64,000 nucleotides of DNA from Azorinus chamasolen (GCA_963576725.1 OY755252.1:29840578-29904577), one strand, 5' to 3'. Shown: positions 42,800-53,054, numbered from the stretch's first letter. A program made the numbers and translations. The notes: a model not told the origin generated them from the letters alone.

Positions 42800-43452
42800 T
42801 TAGCGAATTTGGAATTGCACTGGCTAACTGAATAGACATACAAGTGGTAATGTTCACATCCCCACATAACTGCAAGCGCTTCACATTCAGTCTGGATATA
42901 TCGGGATTCCACAGGGGTCAGTGATCTACTGGCGTAGGACACAATTCTACTATTCTGAAGTACTATTGCACTTAAACCCACCGGACTGGCGTCTACCAAA
43001 ATATGTGTGTTTTGCTGGGTCGAAATATGTCATTACATGGTCGCTCGTTAGTGCGTTTTTCAGTGTATCAAAAGCACGTTTATGAGGTTCACTCCATTCC
43101 CATTTCGCTCCTTTTTGCATCAGCTTTCGCAGAGGCTCTGTGATTGTTGAATAATGTGGTATAGAGCGCGACACGTAGTTTGTCATGCCGAGAAAACTTC
43201 GGACATCGACTACATTTTTCGGTTGCCCTGCTGCTTTGATTGTTTCTATCTTCTTTGAGTCTGCTGAAATGCCTTCTTTGCCGAACACATAGCCATAGAA
43301 CGTGATTTTGGTTTGGTCTGGTTGAACACACATTTGTTTCTGTTAAGAGTCAGATTTTTCTCACGGAGTCTCCTCTTCATTAATTCGTCCAAGTTTTCGC
43401 CATCCTCGAGCAGTGTTTTGCCGAAAATGCAGATGTCATCTGCAATGCTTAT
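42800..43452 (-). pseudogene. Gypsy reverse transcriptase C-terminal part and RNase H start
   Basis: Minus strand. The frame 43512-43246 has IADDICIFGK, the reverse transcriptase active-site motif. The next frame has FYGYVFGKEGISAD, FLGMTNYVSRSIP and EPLRKLM, the connection region. The 42999-42568 frame has DASPVGLSAIVLQ, the RNase H entry, then SYASRSLTPVESRY and QTECEALAV. After YVYSVSQ the similarity ends. Frame breaks between these parts show decay. Confidence 0.85.
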
Positions 43453-44398
43453 CAAAGGTGCTCGACGCATGCTTGGACTCACCCATGGAAACAACCCCCC
43501 CCCCCCCCCCAAAAAAAAAATAAAAAAATAAAAAAAAAATAATAATAAATAAACAAAAATATTTGTGATCGAAGTATGTTAAACTAGCCTAAAACTATCT
43601 ATTTGAACCTTAAACCACTCCGAAAAACGAGAAAAACACGATCCGGAAAAAATTTCCTATCGGGTCTATATATGTATCGAAAGGTACCTAACTACGACAG
43701 ATCAGCGGCGGAAAATACAACAGTCATGTTTTTCAAAGTCTTACAGCAAAGCCAATTCAACACCGATTTCAATCAGTTTGGTCTTGATCCGTTCCAAATT
43801 CCATATGCTAAGCGGCACAATTAGTGTTTTCCTTAAATATTGCTCCGTCTTGTCGCTGGAAGACCGCGAATTTGAAAAAACGCTAGAGCGAAACGATGTG
43901 ACTCCCGCCAGGATGCATAGACGTATATAGGGGGATCTGTATTCGTTAATCTTTTCAACAAAAACGCGAATTATGGTTAAACACTATCTAAAAACATTAA
44001 ACTCGCCGCAATTAAAACGGTGCTTACTATTTCCAGTCAGCTACGAGGCGCCAGTTTTCTTTCTCCAACTTTCCTTTTGAACGGATGCGACCATTTTGCT
44101 GTGACCCGGCTCATAAACTATTCGATATGCAAATTGACTACTACTTCCTGGCCACAGCGATTTGGCCACCTCCGTTCAAAACGAAAGTAGGAGAAAGAAA
44201 ACTGGCGTCTCATAGCAGACTACAAATAGCCAGCACCGTTTTAACTGCGGTAAGTTGAATGTTTTTCGAATGTGTTTCAGCATAATTCGCGTTTTTGCTG
44301 AAAAGTTTAACGAATACAGATCCCCCTATATACTTCTATGCATTTTTTTTTGGGGGGGGGGTCCATGGACGAGTCCAAGCATGCGTCGGGCACCTTTG
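43453..44398. mobile_element. hAT-like foldback element inserted in the gypsy reverse transcriptase
   Basis: Ends CAAAGGTGCTCGACGCATGC and GCATGCGTCGGGCACCTTTG are inverted repeats of about 30 bp. Flanking 8-bp sequences ATGCTTAT (43445-43452) and GTGCTTAT (44399-44406) look like a target duplication with one mismatch. Poly-C and poly-G tracts lie inside the ends. Most of the interior is itself a large imperfect palindrome (GCGAATTATGGTTAAACACT ... and its mirror). No transposase. A related copy lies at 22866-23390. Confidence 0.8.
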
Positions 44399-44406
44399 GT
44401 GCTTAT

Positions 44407-45170
44407 CACTCCTTTCAGACCATCTAAAGTTTGTCGTATTTCATTTTCGAAAATTTCTGGAGCGGCACTTACTCCGAAATTTAGTCTATCCGACAAGTGT
44501 TGCAAATGTAGTTATGTTTCGGGCACTTTCGTCTAGTTCAATTTTATATGGAACCCGTTTAGTAGGTCTGCTTTTGAGAACACATTTGCTCAATTCAGTT
44601 TGAAAATGATGTCGTCTATGGTAGGTGTCACGTGTCGTTCTCTTCGAATTGCTTCGTTCGCCTTTCTCATGTCGACAGACAACCGAATTTGACTTGGAGA
44701 GTTTGGTTTTGGCGCAGCTACGATCGGAGATGCCCAGGGTGTAGGGCCTTCAACTTTCTCGATTACATCGAGCGTTTCAAGACTCTCTAATTCTCTTTCT
44801 ACTTTCTTCCTTATATGGAAAGGAATACTGTTGAAAGATGCTGTTGTGCTATCGGCGTGACACTTTCGTCTACATAAAGTTTTACTTTCCGATCCTTTAA
44901 TTTTCCAAGGCCGTTGAAAAAGTCTGAATATTTGTGGAATATTTCATCACTTTTTGTGTTCTCATTCACAGTCACAGTATTGATATTTGGAATAATTCCC
45001 AATTCTACAGCAGTATTGTAGCTCATGATGGGTTCGTTATACTTACGGATGACGTGGATTGTGGCTAGCACCAACTTGCTTTGATTTTCGATTGCTGAAG
45101 CGTATTTGCCGCGTATCTGGAGGGGTGTTTCTTGGGCGAATGCATATGCTTTGGTTTTGACGGCGGTCAA
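44407..45170 (-). pseudogene. Gypsy protease-to-reverse-transcriptase part
   Basis: Minus strand. The 45170-44811 frame covers the linker after protease (AVELGIIPN, then IFHKYSDFFNGLGKLKD). A following frame holds the start of reverse transcriptase (LDVIEKVEGPTPWASPIV, IRLSVDMRKANEAI). A third frame has FGVSAAPEIFENEIRQTLDG just before the foldback insertion. Several frames and at least one stop separate the parts. I list motifs only. Confidence 0.8.
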
Positions 45171-45199
45171 TTTCGGTTTGGGATTGAAGTTATCATACA

Positions 45200-45270
45200 G
45201 CTGTTGAACTCGATTGAACTTCCGGTGTCAACAAGCATTTGCACACTTTCTCCGCAAATATTTACATACA
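45200..45270 (-). pseudogene. Gypsy aspartic protease active site
   Basis: Minus strand: MLVDTGSSIEF, with the retroviral-type Asp-Thr-Gly active site at about 45221-45230. It lies just after the gag zinc knuckle and in a different frame from the gag frame. Confidence 0.7.
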
Positions 45271-45744
45271 TTTTGGGTATTTTCCTCTGGATATTATTAA
45301 TGTTAATTCCGAATGAAACATCCTCTTCGGTTTCTGGCCGGTCACCTCCTCTACCCGTGTCACATTCTGCTGTATTCTCTTCCTACATACCGATACGAAA
45401 TGGTTTGGTTTGTGACAATAATTGCACGTTGCTCCTTCTGCTGGGAATTTAAATTTGTGCGGGTTGTTTCCTCCACAGATTCTACATTTCAAGTTTAATG
45501 GCTTTGGGTCAAAATTCGTTGTTTGTTTTCTCTCACGCATTTTGTAGTTTATTTTGTCGACTGTTTTACTTTGCCCCATTTTCTTGGGTTGTGATGTTGA
45601 CAGTTCAATCGTTCTGCAGACTAGTAACAGTTTCTGCAACTCCATATTTTCCTGAAGGGCTTTTCGGCGAAGTTTGTTAGAAGTTGTACCTTGTATTATT
45701 TGCGTTTTTATTTCCTTGTCTATGTTGTCGAAATCACAACCCAT
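45262..45744 (-). pseudogene. Gypsy gag, C-terminal half with CCHC zinc knuckle
   Basis: Contains KLRRKALQENMELQKLL, then CRICGGNNPHKFKFPAEG and CNYCHKPNHFVSVC. The latter is a CX2CX4HX4C nucleocapsid zinc knuckle. The frame is open for 160 codons. It joins upstream with the 46104-45883 frame across a break near 45780-45880. Confidence 0.85.
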
Positions 45745-45882
45745 GGCCTTATGACGGAGTCTGGTGACATATTTGTCAAGTGTTTAGTTCTTATTTTATT
45801 TGGCGAAATTCAAAGAATTCGAATTCTGTGTTGACACTAGGTTTGAAGAAATTGGACAAAGCGTCTTTTGTGTCATCATAAA

Positions 45883-46104
45883 TTATGCGGATTCGTCGCC
45901 GGTGTTTGCCAATGTTTGGTATAAATGAAACACCTCGTCTCCAGCGTAGTGGAGCAGAAGAGCCTTTTTCCGCTTTGCATTTTGAATATTAAGTCCGATG
46001 AACAAGTTTTCAAGCTTTTGAAGATAAATATCCCATTTAGCTCCTAGTGACAGGTCACCATCTCGCACTTCGAATATCGGTAATGTCGGCAGTGATGCAG
46101 TCAT
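45883..46104 (-). pseudogene. Gypsy gag, N-terminal part
   Basis: Starts MTASLPTLPIFEV, followed by GAKWDIYLQKLENLF and KALLLHYAGDEVFHLYQTL, typical of the N-terminal region of Ty3/gypsy gag. The ATG lies about 95 bp after the first primer-binding site. It is separated from the rest of gag by a frame break. Confidence 0.8.
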
Positions 46105-46198
46105 GATGACGGAACACTTTCGTTTTTTGTTACTGTTCTTCGTAGCAGAAATAATTTTCGTTAGGTTGAAACAGCACTTTTTTGTTTAGTTCCTTTTT

Positions 46199-46235
46199 AT
46201 CCTCGTCGCCATTGTAATATTTATCCTCGTCGCCA
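46199..46235 (-). other. Duplicated primer-binding site, tRNA-Ser type
   Basis: ATCCTCGTCGCCA on the plus strand occurs at 46199-46211 and again at 46223-46235. Read on the minus strand, TGGCGACGAGGAT is complementary to the 3' end of a tRNA-Ser (GCT type) with CCA. The 24-bp unit is tandemly duplicated next to the LTR end. Confidence 0.75.
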
Positions 46236-46237
46236 TT

Positions 46238-46440
46238 GTAATATCTAAGTCTGAAGGTGGGGTATAATAATAAAGTCACCGTGTTCGTTCTTTACAATCT
46301 AATCTCTTCTGTTTCTAAACATATACTAACAAAAGTAACAGAACATGCATACATTAATTGGGCGAGCGGCAGCGGCCTGCTGCTGTGGTAGACGTGGCTA
46401 CCTGTGCCTATGCTGACCAATGCAACAGTAGGACACTACA
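46238..46440 (-). repeat. Gypsy 5' LTR, about 203 bp
   Basis: Read on the minus strand it starts TGTAGTGTCCTACTG and ends TATTACA, directly before the primer-binding site. These are TG...CA ends as expected for an LTR. The outer boundary is inferred from the TGTAGTG start; no second LTR is present for comparison. Confidence 0.6.
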
Positions 46441-46910
46441 GATCGCAGTAAGAAAGTTATTGAATACATGTATAATGCAGATATGAACGCCAAATTTTAT
46501 TGTGTTTGACGTGTAAGTAATCGTTTCAAGGCTGTCAGCGTTTCTCACTCGGGGACGCGGTCGTGTCTGACTAACTTATTTTTGGACATTTTGCTCATGT
46601 TTCTGATGCCGTGTAAAGTTTATTCCTAATTTGACGGGGGAAACCTTTGTATATTTGAATAAAATAATATATTTGTTTACGGAATAGCTTTTTATCTGAT
46701 CGAAATCGGTGCATTTAATGCAGAACGAAGGGTTTAAAGTAGAGGAGTGGGTAATTTGGACCTTTTGAAGTCAGATCCCTTCTTTCTATATATACATATA
46801 CTGACTCAAACGTGTCTTACCCCTGTGGTCACAATAGCACATATTGAGCCTTCGGCTCAAGTGAGCTAAAAAGGCTAAAATGATAGACGTTGTGTCTTGT
46901 AGTGTAAACG
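46441..46910. other. Intergenic sequence, nothing firm
   Basis: No coding signal. A short palindromic motif TTGAGCCTTCGGCTCAAGTGAG lies near 46845-46865. It resembles a terminal motif of dispersed repeats, but the element is not defined here. Confidence 0.45.
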
Positions 46911-47080
46911 TTAACCCATTCCCTCATATTGACTCCCGTTGACGCCTCTGTAAAATTCATCTTTCGAAAACACTGTGATAAATAGAGCATTTGCTCCTAT
47001 AGGAGCAAATGCTCTATTTATCACAGGAGTAAATGTTCTATTTATCACAGTGGTTTCAAAACTGAACAATTCTAAATGTT
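46911..47080. mobile_element. Family C MITE, truncated, with duplicated arm
   Basis: TTAACCCATTCCCTCATATTG start; perfect tip TTTGCTCCTATAGGAGCAAA; then the arm GGAGCAAATGCTCTATTTATC is repeated once as GGAGTAAATGTTCTATTTATC. The right half is cut near 47080. Confidence 0.75.
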
Positions 47081-47359
47081 CCTGGGGTACCATGCCCCGA
47101 CCCCTATAGCCACGGCACATATATTGCACATTACATTTGGATTCAGCTACGCCCCTGTCGTTAAAGGCTTAACTATCGGTATCATTATACATTCAAAACT
47201 ATGCATAGACACGACAAGCGTCTAATCTAAGCCAATCCAACCATTATAATACTGAAAAATACGATGTCAACCTACAAAACCCCTTATTTGTTACAGTGTG
47301 ACTTACTTCCGATTCGATCGGGCTTATGAGAAATTCTGACAAAGACTGAAGAGTCAGCC

Positions 47360-47455
47360 ATCTTGGATACTGATGAGGCACAGAGTTACTTGGCGTCTCA
47401 TCTGGATCCAAACTGTTCGCACATGCGAATCAGGTTGAACTTAGCATGGGAAGGA
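47360..47455. mobile_element. Family G MITE, partial
   Basis: GGATACTGATGAGGCACAGAG and the mirrored GGCGTCTCATCTGGATCC + AAACTGTTCGCACATGCG, then TTGAACTTAGCATGGG. It directly adjoins the family A copy. Confidence 0.6.
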
Positions 47456-47703
47456 TAAACCATTTCCCTGATGAATATCCATATAGGAAACAATGGCGTC
47501 ATATACATTAATAAGATTATTTTTATAATGGCTTATGAACACGTGACATTTTGACACAGGAAGAAGCTGTAGAATCAGATCTATATTACACCATAAGCAA
47601 ACAGAGCAGACCCTGATCAGACGGCTCCTATAGGAGCCGTCTGATCTGGGTCTACTCTGTTTGCAGATGCGTTAAAATGCGCTTACATACGGGAAAGGGT
47701 TAA
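47456..47703. mobile_element. Family A MITE
   Basis: ATAAACCATTTCCCTGATGA start; core GCAAACAGAGCAGACCCTGA with a perfect tip CGGCTCCTATAGGAGCCG; ACGGGAAAGGGTTAA end. Confidence 0.85.
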
Positions 47704-47954
47704 TGTATAATGTAGTCATGCATTTCGTTGTATAATGGATGGCTGCCAGTGAAAAAATATGTGGTTAACTTTGTAAACAACAGGACCCTGGTTAGTTTGG
47801 ACCCAGATTAGACACCGGGTAACTCGGTACCTTAGCAGGATTCAAATGCATGAGAGTGATGTTTCGTCTTTAAACGAGCCCAGTGAACATCCATGGATCA
47901 AATTTAAGCAGATGGCAAACTAGATTGTACAGACGACAAGAACGCGACAGCATA

Positions 47955-48005
47955 GTAGATAGATAGATAGATATAGATAGAAAGGTAGATAGATAGATTG
48001 ATAGA
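47955..48005 (+). repeat. (GATA)n microsatellite
   Basis: About a dozen imperfect TAGA/GATA tetranucleotides. Confidence 0.85.
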
Positions 48006-48675
48006 TACTACTACATGTACTAGAATTTTTCGCTGCTGCTGAACACGGCTCTCGAGAAGCGAGTGGCGGACTAAATCGTATGGGGGTCTTCTCAAAACGT
48101 ATGATAAGGTATTAAATTTGTACCTGTATAACAAGGGCGGATAATGTGCCTTTAAAGAAGGGATTCATTTGATATTGTTTTGCTGTAACTTAATGAATGA
48201 AAACATAACCGAAGGAACGGTTATGATATGTCATGAAACAAGCTTTGGATACCAAAGTCGGCGCTATGTGACCTATTCCGTGTGGCAGTGCGGTAAAACC
48301 CAGCTCATCCATCTAAGAAGATTGAATATTGTCATGCAGTTTAATTTACTGAACAAAATAAGTTTAGTCATACATTAAAGATGCAAACTACGCTTGCTTA
48401 GTATATTTTATCACTCAAATTGCATACTGACATAAACAATAAAACGTCCGAAAATAGAAAGAGATGTCGACCGTGCTTTAGTCATTTGCATAAAGGGAAG
48501 TAACTCCCCTTTTATTGTAACTGCTTAACAAGTCATAAACGAGAAAGAATCATGTTTTTCTCATGAAAGTTAAAATGTTTAAAAGTAGCCAGTGACAAAA
48601 AACTGGAATTTTGGAGAATAATTCTTAAGCAGTCTGTGTACAATCGTCCGTTGACAAATGTTTCAAATTATCTCC

Positions 48676-48942
48676 CTTTACAGAATTAAATTTGTTAGCA
48701 GACAAGATATATCCTAACAGATATCCGCTTCTGACTGCTTACACCTCTACACAGCTGGCCAGAAATCAAGGAAGAGATTTGCAACAGTGCAGAAAGTTTA
48801 ATAGGGTTCATTCAGCATATCGAGTGAGTGTCGAGTATGCCATATACTCTGTGTGGAGACATTCAAGGTCCCTTTTAGGACGAATTGTGGAAATATGTGC
48901 CGGTCTTATCTGCAGACGGAAGCATTTTGGATTAAACGATTA
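48676..48942 (+). CDS. Possible exon or exon remnant, unrecognised
   Basis: After the acceptor-like TCTCCCTTTACAG, a frame encodes LNLLADKIYPNRYPLLTAYT, STQLARNQGRDLQQCRKFNR, VHSAYR, then a possible donor CGA|GTGAGT. If unspliced, the frame runs to a stop at 48942. No family assigned; a lost PAN-like or lectin-type exon is possible but not shown. Confidence 0.2.
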
Positions 48943-49179
48943 ACATAATACTTATTTTGTTTTGAACTTATTCATCTTTTTAGTTACCGATTTGGAGACC
49001 CATACATCTTGGATCCAGAATTTGGTACTTTTTCACCAAACGTCGTACGCATACGATAATTGTGTTGCCTTGCGAAGTTTGGTTAACCTTCGATTTGGTA
49101 TGCAGTTGTCGTCTGCGAAACTTTGCCGTCTACAAAAAAATCTGCATTTTTGTACCGAAAAATGTCACCAGAGTGTCAA

Positions 49180-49250
49180 ACAGTTTGGATCAAGATGAAC
49201 TGCCGCGTCATGCGGCGTTTCGTCTGGATCCAAATTCACCCGTAATAGGC
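49180..49250. repeat. Family G hairpin core
   Basis: TGTCAAACAGTTTGGATCAAG and the mirrored CGTTTCGTCTGGATCCAAAT, arms CTGCCGCGTCATGCGGCG. Outer ends eroded. Confidence 0.6.
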
Positions 49251-49354
49251 AGAATGTTAAACAGTTCACATCCCACCAAACCAAAAGGGCTAATCTGAGG
49301 TCCAAGATGTTCGACGAAGCTTTTCATTAGTGCAGAAGTAATGAAAACAAACTA

Positions 49355-49559
49355 CAGTAAAACCCGTCTAATGCGACAACCAAAAAGATGTATAATTCTG
49401 GGTCTTAAATACAGGTGGTAGCTTAATGCAGGTCGAATGTTATGCAGAAAGCTCCTGCAGGAGCTTTCTGCATAACTTTGGACCTGCATTAAGCAACCAC
49501 CTGCTTTTAAATACATTTATTTCCATTCACAAATTGGTCGCATTAGAGAGGTTTTAATG
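49355..49559. mobile_element. Family E TA-flanked MITE, complete
   Basis: CAGTAAAACCCGTCTAATGCG ... CGCATTAGAGAGGTTTTAATG with TA on both sides. Perfect tip AAAGCTCCTGCAGGAGCTTT. Confidence 0.85.
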
Positions 49560-49708
49560 TACTTGTATTTGGGAAATAAGTAGACGACAAGAAAGCAGAC
49601 GGTAATTCAATTTCAAACAGCATTACCTCCGAATGGTTTGAGAAAGCCCCCTCAAATAAGTCCTGTCCAGTCACCCGCTACTCTCAATCAGCAGCAGCGA
49701 AAAATGTC

Positions 49709-49724
49709 TACTACTACTACAACA

Positions 49725-49765
<41 letters not shown>

Positions 49766-49806
49766 AATTACTACTACTACTACTAATAATAATAATAATA
49801 ATAATG
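49709..49806 (+). repeat. (ACT)n and (AAT)n microsatellites
   Basis: About 24 ACT trinucleotides with two interruptions, then seven AAT units. Confidence 0.95.
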
Positions 49807-49812
49807 ATAATG

Positions 49813-50008
49813 CAGTACAACCCATCTAAACCGGAATTCTAGTAGAGAATAATTTAAATACTTTTATGCAGGAGGCTGCTTAATGAACGGTGACAGTCAT
49901 GTAGAGGAGCTTTCTGCATGATGTTCACCCTGCATTAAGCTGTCACCTTTCTACAAGACCGATATCTATACTAATTTTAATAATGTCCTATTTAGAAGGG
50001 TTTTACTG
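49813..50008. mobile_element. Family E-like MITE
   Basis: CAGTACAACCCATCTAAACCG ... TAGAAGGGTTTTACTG, with a GGCTGCTTAATGAACGGTGA arm. The hairpin tip is shortened to GTAGAGGAGCTTTC. It directly follows the microsatellite. Confidence 0.75.
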
Positions 50009-50042
50009 TAAACTTTATGTCCTCTATTATTTCCTCCATATA

Positions 50043-50362
50043 CAGTTGAACTTCGATATCTCGAACTTCAAGGGACTATATAAATTAGTTCGAGATAACA
50101 GAAGTTCGAGTTATCCGATATATAATCTGGACAATTTCTCAAGTTCATTGCTTAATGCAGGTCTACAGTAATGCTGAAAGCTCCTGCAGGAGCTTTCAGC
50201 ATTACTGTAGAACTGCATTAAGCTGTGAAATGTGTTTCTAGATATGCGTAGTGATACATTTTACAGCAATTCTGTATTGTAAGATTTTGGAAGGACCGAA
50301 CTTTTAGTTCGAGTTATCCCGAAGTTCGAGTTATCCGAGTTCGAGATATCGAAGTTCAACTG
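50043..50362. mobile_element. Family F TA-flanked MITE, complete
   Basis: TA at 50041-42 and 50363-64; ends CAGTTGAACTTCGATATCTCG ... GAGATATCGAAGTTCAACTG. The centre is perfect: AAAGCTCCTGCAGGAGCTTT. Confidence 0.9.
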
Positions 50363-50459
50363 TACCAGTTCCTACTTTATTTGCAAAGGCGTCAGAATGC
50401 GTATCTATGGAGTAAAGTGTTAAATATTTCGTCGCCATATGCATGGTCAGGTCAATCTT

Positions 50460-50760
50460 TTGCGAACGGTTTGTCTCCAGATGAGACGCCGAGTAACTCA
50501 ACGTTTCCTCAGGGTCCATATCGTTTGTCACTGGTGGTATTTTTGTGAAGAACTTAACCCTTAGCTTGCTGAGTAAATTATTTGTACATAACTTTTCACC
50601 CACTACATGTCCGGAATTCTAGCTATAATCATTTAGTCTACCGAAATGCTATCAGTGTGTCAAACAGTTTGGATCCTAATGAGACGCCGAGTTATTCGTT
50701 GAATAGGTAATCACTCATCCGCGCACAGCAGGCTAAATGTTAAGAAAATGCCAACATAAA
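50460..50760. mobile_element. Two adjoining family G MITE remnants
   Basis: The first hairpin is near 50470-50535 (CCAGATGAGACGCCGAGTAA and mirror). The second half-hairpin starts GTGTCAAACAGTTTGGATCC near 50655 and is cut at CGAGTTATTCG, then AGCAGGCTAAATGTTAA. Confidence 0.6.
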
Positions 50761-50831
50761 GCAGACGATATTCTTAGCAGACGAAACGGTTACAAAGGAT
50801 ATAACCGGCGCGCTTTATACATTAGAAGATA

Positions 50832-51311
50832 CAGTAAAAGTCCTCTCAAACGGAATCATAGTAGAGAATAAATTTAGATACTTTTAGGCAGATGGCTACT
50901 TAACCCATTTGCTCCCAATGGATTCTTTCATCTTTATATATTGGATTAGTCCATTTGTTTTATCTAAGGAATGTCTGGTCTAAATTTTCAATTTCGTTTT
51001 GTTTTATTTTGAAATTCCTATCAGCAAACAGTGTAGACTCTGATCAGACGCCGCATTATGCGGCGTCTGATCAGAGTCTACACTGTTTGCCTATGTTCCA
51101 TATATGGGATCGTGGGAGCAAATGAGTTAATGCAGGAGCTTTCTAGGAGCTGTTAAATGCAGATTGGAAGCTGTGGAGAAAGTTCCCACCCTTAATTCAG
51201 GAGCTCCTCTATGATCTGTCTGCATGACTTTCACCCTGCATTAAGATGCCCGCTGTCTCCAGGCCCGGTATCTATACTAAATGTAACGTTCGGTTTAGAG
51301 AGGTTTTACTG
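50832..51311. mobile_element. Family E-like MITE hosting a family J MITE
   Basis: Outer ends CAGTAAAAGTCCTCTCAAAC and GGTTTAGAGAGGTTTTACTG. The host arm reads GATGGCTACTTAA, is interrupted, then resumes TTAATGCAGGAGC. In intact family E the sequence is GGTAGCTTAATGCAGG. Confidence 0.8.
50900..51130 (-). mobile_element. Family J TTAA MITE nested in family E
   Basis: TTAACCCATTTGCTCCCA ... TGGGAGCAAATGAGTTAA, inverted relative to 12910-13131. The core GCAAACAGTGTAGACTCTGA and its mirror form a perfect hairpin with the tip GCCGCATTATGCGGC. Confidence 0.9.
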
Positions 51312-51551
51312 CATTGATTAACAAACGTCCGTATTAACCTGAAATAAACTCAGTCTTTAGCATCTAGGCGGACTTAAGGGTCAGGTAAGTAACGTTGATA
51401 TTTCATACATGTGCTCGTATTGTGCCATAATGTAGAACACAGATAAACATGTTTTAAACCGTTACTTAAAACAGACGCCTTTTAAGCGGCATGGCAACAG
51501 AGCAGATCTAACCCCTATAGGAGCCGTCTTATCAGAGTCTACTTTGATTTC

Positions 51552-51802
51552 TTAACCCTTTCCCTGTTCTATGTTTATTCCAAAGTTAAATAGCTACTGA
51601 ATATTCATAGAGAAAATAGTTTTAATGAAATATGGAAGAAGAAAAGGTGTAGCCATTTGAGTAAATAACGAAATATTTCAAATTCATTTAGCAAACAGAG
51701 CACACCCTGATCAGACGGCTGCTTTAGGAACCGTCTGATCTGGGTCTAGTCTGTTTGCAAACGCATGGAATGGCGTTTAGCCTATATGAAGGAAATGGTT
51801 AA
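51552..51802. mobile_element. Family A TTAA-flanked MITE
   Basis: TTAACCCTTTCCCTGTTCTA ... GAAGGAAATGGTTAA; core GCAAACAGAGCACACCCTGA. Confidence 0.85.
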
Positions 51803-51878
51803 TAAAACAATGATACATGCCTGGTTCTAAAGTTTCAGCCACTGGCAGAACGTTCCGTGTTCATGCGCTGTTATATCA

Positions 51879-52110
51879 TTAACCCATTACCTCATAGGCT
51901 ATTTTTAGATACAACCTCTTTGAAAATAAATCTACCGAAAAGGAGCATTTACTATGGAAAAGGAAAATTTTAGAATTTTGTAGTTTGAAACCATTGTGAT
52001 AAATAGAGCATTTGCTCCTATAGGAGCAAATGTTCTATTTATCACAATGGTTTCACAAAGTGACTGTTACAGAAGCGTCAAAAGTCGTCAATATGAAGGA
52101 ATGGGTTAAT
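51879..52110. mobile_element. Family C TTAA-flanked MITE, complete
   Basis: TTAACCCATTACCTCATAGG ... ATGAAGGAATGGGTTAA; perfect tip TTTGCTCCTATAGGAGCAAA. Best copy of the family in the window. Confidence 0.9.
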
Positions 52111-52202
52111 TCTTACATGACTAGCCATTGTGGTAAAGGGCTAAAAGCCAATTACAGGTTCAACGTTAACGTTTAAGACGCATGCTTTCTTAATGCAGTG
52201 TC

Positions 52203-52453
52203 TTAACCCTTCGCTTGCTATTCGCGTCAATATACCTACTTGTAAATAGTGAAGACCAAGATGAGACAGCTCCTAAAGGAGCTGTCTCATCAGGGTCTGC
52301 ACTATTTTCAAATTGATTGTGCAACCAGTGCATTCCACAGCAGTGATTGCACAGCGAAATACATGTACACAGTGAATATATATGTAATTATACAACAGGG
52401 CATGGGTAAAGAAGGAGAAATGTGTTTTTAAAATTCAGCAAGCGAAGGGTTAA
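52203..52453 (+). mobile_element. Family H TTAA-flanked MITE, complete
   Basis: TTAACCCTTCGCTTGCT ... AGCAAGCGAAGGGTTAA, a 13-bp perfect terminal repeat. Core CAAGATGAGACAGCTCCTAA and mirror. It sits between family E-type flanks (CTTTCTTAATGCAG... and ...ACGTTTTACTG), probably nested. Confidence 0.9.
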
Positions 52454-52557
52454 ATATCCAGAATCAGACTTTTTATGATCGGTTGCTTGAGACACGTTTT
52501 ACTGTATCTTATATGGCGGGTGTATATGCAGAATAGTTACCCTCCATTGAAAAATGT

Positions 52558-52860
52558 GCGTGTGTCCGTGTGTGCGGCGTGCGTGCGTGTGTGAGCGGCG
52601 TGTGTGCGCGCGTGCGCGCGCGCGCGTGTGTGTGTTTGTGCGTATATGCGTGTGCTAATATTAGGTTTGGGATGGGTATGTGTGTGCTAATATTAGGTTT
52701 GGGATGGGTATGTGTGTGCTATATTAGGTTTTGGATGGGTATATGTGTGATAATATTAGGGTTGGGATGGGTATGTGCGTGCTAATATTAGGTTTGGGAT
52801 GGGTATGTGTGTGCTATATTAGGTTTGGGATGGTGGTAGTATGCGTGCTCTTTGTGTGTG
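52558..52860 (+). repeat. TG/CG-rich tract and 30-bp minisatellite, about 6 copies
   Basis: An alternating TG/CG tract (52558-52655) is followed by units TGTGCTAATATTAGGTTTGG plus GATGGGTATG. The alternating purine-pyrimidine run could adopt Z-DNA. Frames reading through are repeat artefacts. Confidence 0.9.
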
Positions 52861-53054
52861 CAAGCGTGAGTGCGTCGCAGCAGGAGCTGTCAGTATTTAT
52901 GTGTGTGAAATAGATGGAAGAATGTCTAACGAATAATCTTTTTCCAATTGTGCAGTGTTTCTTTTTTTTGTGGGGTATTTAAACAGACTTGCATTTTCGT
53001 GTGTTTTTTTGCTAACACATTATGTGTATGCCTCATGATTTAGCATACTCGCTT

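Larger units (their letters stand above)
42560..46440 (-). mobile_element. Ty3/gypsy-type LTR retrotransposon, minus strand, 3'-truncated
   Basis: In order on the minus strand: a 5' LTR (46440 to about 46238), primer-binding sites, gag with zinc knuckle, protease, reverse transcriptase and the start of RNase H. It stops near 42560 without integrase or a 3' LTR. Several frame breaks are present. A hAT-like foldback element splits the reverse transcriptase. Defective copy. Confidence 0.85.

Noticed and set aside
48962..49298. Further exon with cysteines (CVALRSLVNLRFG, LHFCTEKC)
   Set aside because: The frame runs into a family G hairpin, and the cysteine spacing does not match PAN, CCP or lectin domains. 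No donor was found.
49638..49829. Poly-threonine/asparagine protein
   Set aside because: Translation of (ACT)n and (AAT)n microsatellites.
52570..52913. Cysteine/glycine-rich secreted peptide frames
   Set aside because: Read-through of a TG/CG tract and a 30-bp minisatellite.
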